Assembly: GCA_903839875.1 (NCBI GenBank)
Contig: CAIMDZ010000012.1
Span: forward strand, 1 to 64,000
From: an uncultured Bacteroidota bacterium
GTDB taxonomy: Bacteria > Bacteroidota > Bacteroidia > Chitinophagales > Chitinophagaceae
Length of the DNA: 64,000 nucleotides
Direction of reading: 5' to 3'
Shown one piece after another: positions 63,616 through 64,000 of the stretch (position 1 is its first letter; each line of letters begins with the position of its first letter). A program made the position numbers and the translations under genes. The notes below the pieces were generated by a model. That model saw nothing but the letters and a program-made list of their open reading frames with translations, was not told the origin of the DNA and did no database searches.

Positions 63616-63945
63616 AGGTTCCCTGATCGGCATCACCGCTGAGCCTCGGGAGATTTACTTCGTTACTTATGTCTTTTTCATTTGCCTCAATGAGATTGTT
63701 CTCTCTGTGCCGCGAAGAAAAAACGCGGCTCCGTTCGAAATGACGGCCTTGATGGGGCAGGGCAGTGATTGACTTCACCGCTAACTCTCAGGAGATTTCT
63801 CTCTTCGCCGCGAAGAAAAATCGCTGCTCCGTTCGAAATGACGGTCATGATGGGGCAGGACCGTGATTGACTCCACCGCTAACTCTCGGGAGATTTCTCT
63901 CTGCGCCGCGAAGAAAAATCGCTGCTCCGTTCGAAATCGGGGGCG
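63616..63945 (-). repeat. Three inverse ~100-bp repeat units downstream of the GIY-YIG gene
   Basis: In the plus orientation each reads CACCGCT(A/G)A(C/G)(T/C)CTC(A/G)GGAGATTT ... GTTCGAAAT(GACGG), i.e. the reverse complement of the upstream units. Hairpins of CTTCGC/GCGAAG type occur (63803-63815). The first copy is longest and has an extra segment. Confidence 0.8.
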
Positions 63946-64000
63946 GTGATGGTGAGTTAAGAGGTAGGATGGTGATTTCTAAATTCGAATAGAATGTTGT

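Noticed and set aside
63076-63945. Possible CRISPR array near the GIY-YIG gene
   Set aside because: Units are ~100 bp, inverted on the two sides, with internal hairpins and no regular unique spacers; no cas genes.
1-64000. tRNA or rRNA genes
   Set aside because: No cloverleaf-like tDNA or conserved rRNA segments were recognised by eye; a dedicated scan would be decisive.

Overview
The window looks like chromosomal DNA of a Bacteroidota bacterium, most likely of the Chitinophagaceae/Sphingobacteriia type. Supporting signs are five proteins ending in type IX secretion (T9SS) sorting domains with a YPNP start motif, a short (285 aa) primary sigma factor of the Bacteroidota kind, TAnnTTTG -7 promoter elements upstream of several genes (gyrA, rpsT, frr, gcdH, a desaturase), a TonB-dependent-type outer-membrane protein, and weak or absent Shine-Dalgarno sequences. 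Single-copy core genes are scattered among accessory genes: pyrF, frr, rpsT, tatA, clpB, pstS, gyrA, rpoD and a glutaryl-CoA dehydrogenase.

Layout. 1-1.3 kb: the edge of an IS630-type transposon next to a damaged TPR/kinase-like gene. 1.5-4.3 kb: OsmC-like protein, pyrF, a possible immunity-type gene and a HigBA toxin-antitoxin pair. 4.4-9.5 kb: a DUF2851 gene split by a 3.84-kb element with a truncated serine recombinase, a phage portal fragment, small phage-like genes and a complete-looking type II restriction-modification pair. 9.5-11.7 kb: second OsmC protein, a secreted protein, an SDR oxidoreductase. 11.7-15.6 kb: repeat-rich DNA with the decayed 3' part of a large protein gene. 15.6-25.3 kb: NHL-repeat T9SS cargo, EVE protein, sterol desaturase-like enzyme, frr, rpsT, lytic transglycosylase, tatA, csp, a beta-propeller protein and a frameshifted membrane glycosyltransferase gene. 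25.3-43 kb: a MITE-like repeat, a TMTC-like membrane TPR protein, a zeta-toxin pair, clpB, pstS, an M15 peptidase, a copper P-type ATPase and a cluster of T9SS cargo. 43.5-54.8 kb: gyrA, a periplasmic TPR protein, a fatty-acid desaturase, and a 1645-aa CheB/CheR/PAS/histidine kinase/receiver/HPt protein. 55-64 kb: a lipoprotein gene with an internal stop, a ParDE pair, a TonB-dependent-type outer-membrane protein with a partial duplicate of its 3' end, a DUF6169-like pair, rpoD, gcdH, a small membrane protein, and a GIY-YIG nuclease gene bracketed by inverted arrays of ~100-bp repeats.

The strongest new observation is the insertion in DUF2851. The ends of the element carry the two halves of a near-perfect 34-bp palindrome (13-bp arms CTTTAACTATGAA / TTCATAGTTAAAG) with a central GA. 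Joining the host sequence across that GA restores an uninterrupted 422-codon DUF2851 frame. This reads as an attL/attR pair of a large serine integrase. The element has collapsed internally: its integrase and portal genes are cut and joined head to head, while the restriction-modification pair is intact. Other points worth a second look are the GIY-YIG gene inside repeat arrays, the DUF6169-like pair lying where a second outer-membrane protein gene was lost, a 151-bp MITE-like repeat, and several genes broken by single changes (two of them stops that look like former Trp codons).

No rRNA, tRNA or CRISPR array was recognised. All function calls rest on reading the sequence by eye and recalling families; no searches were run.
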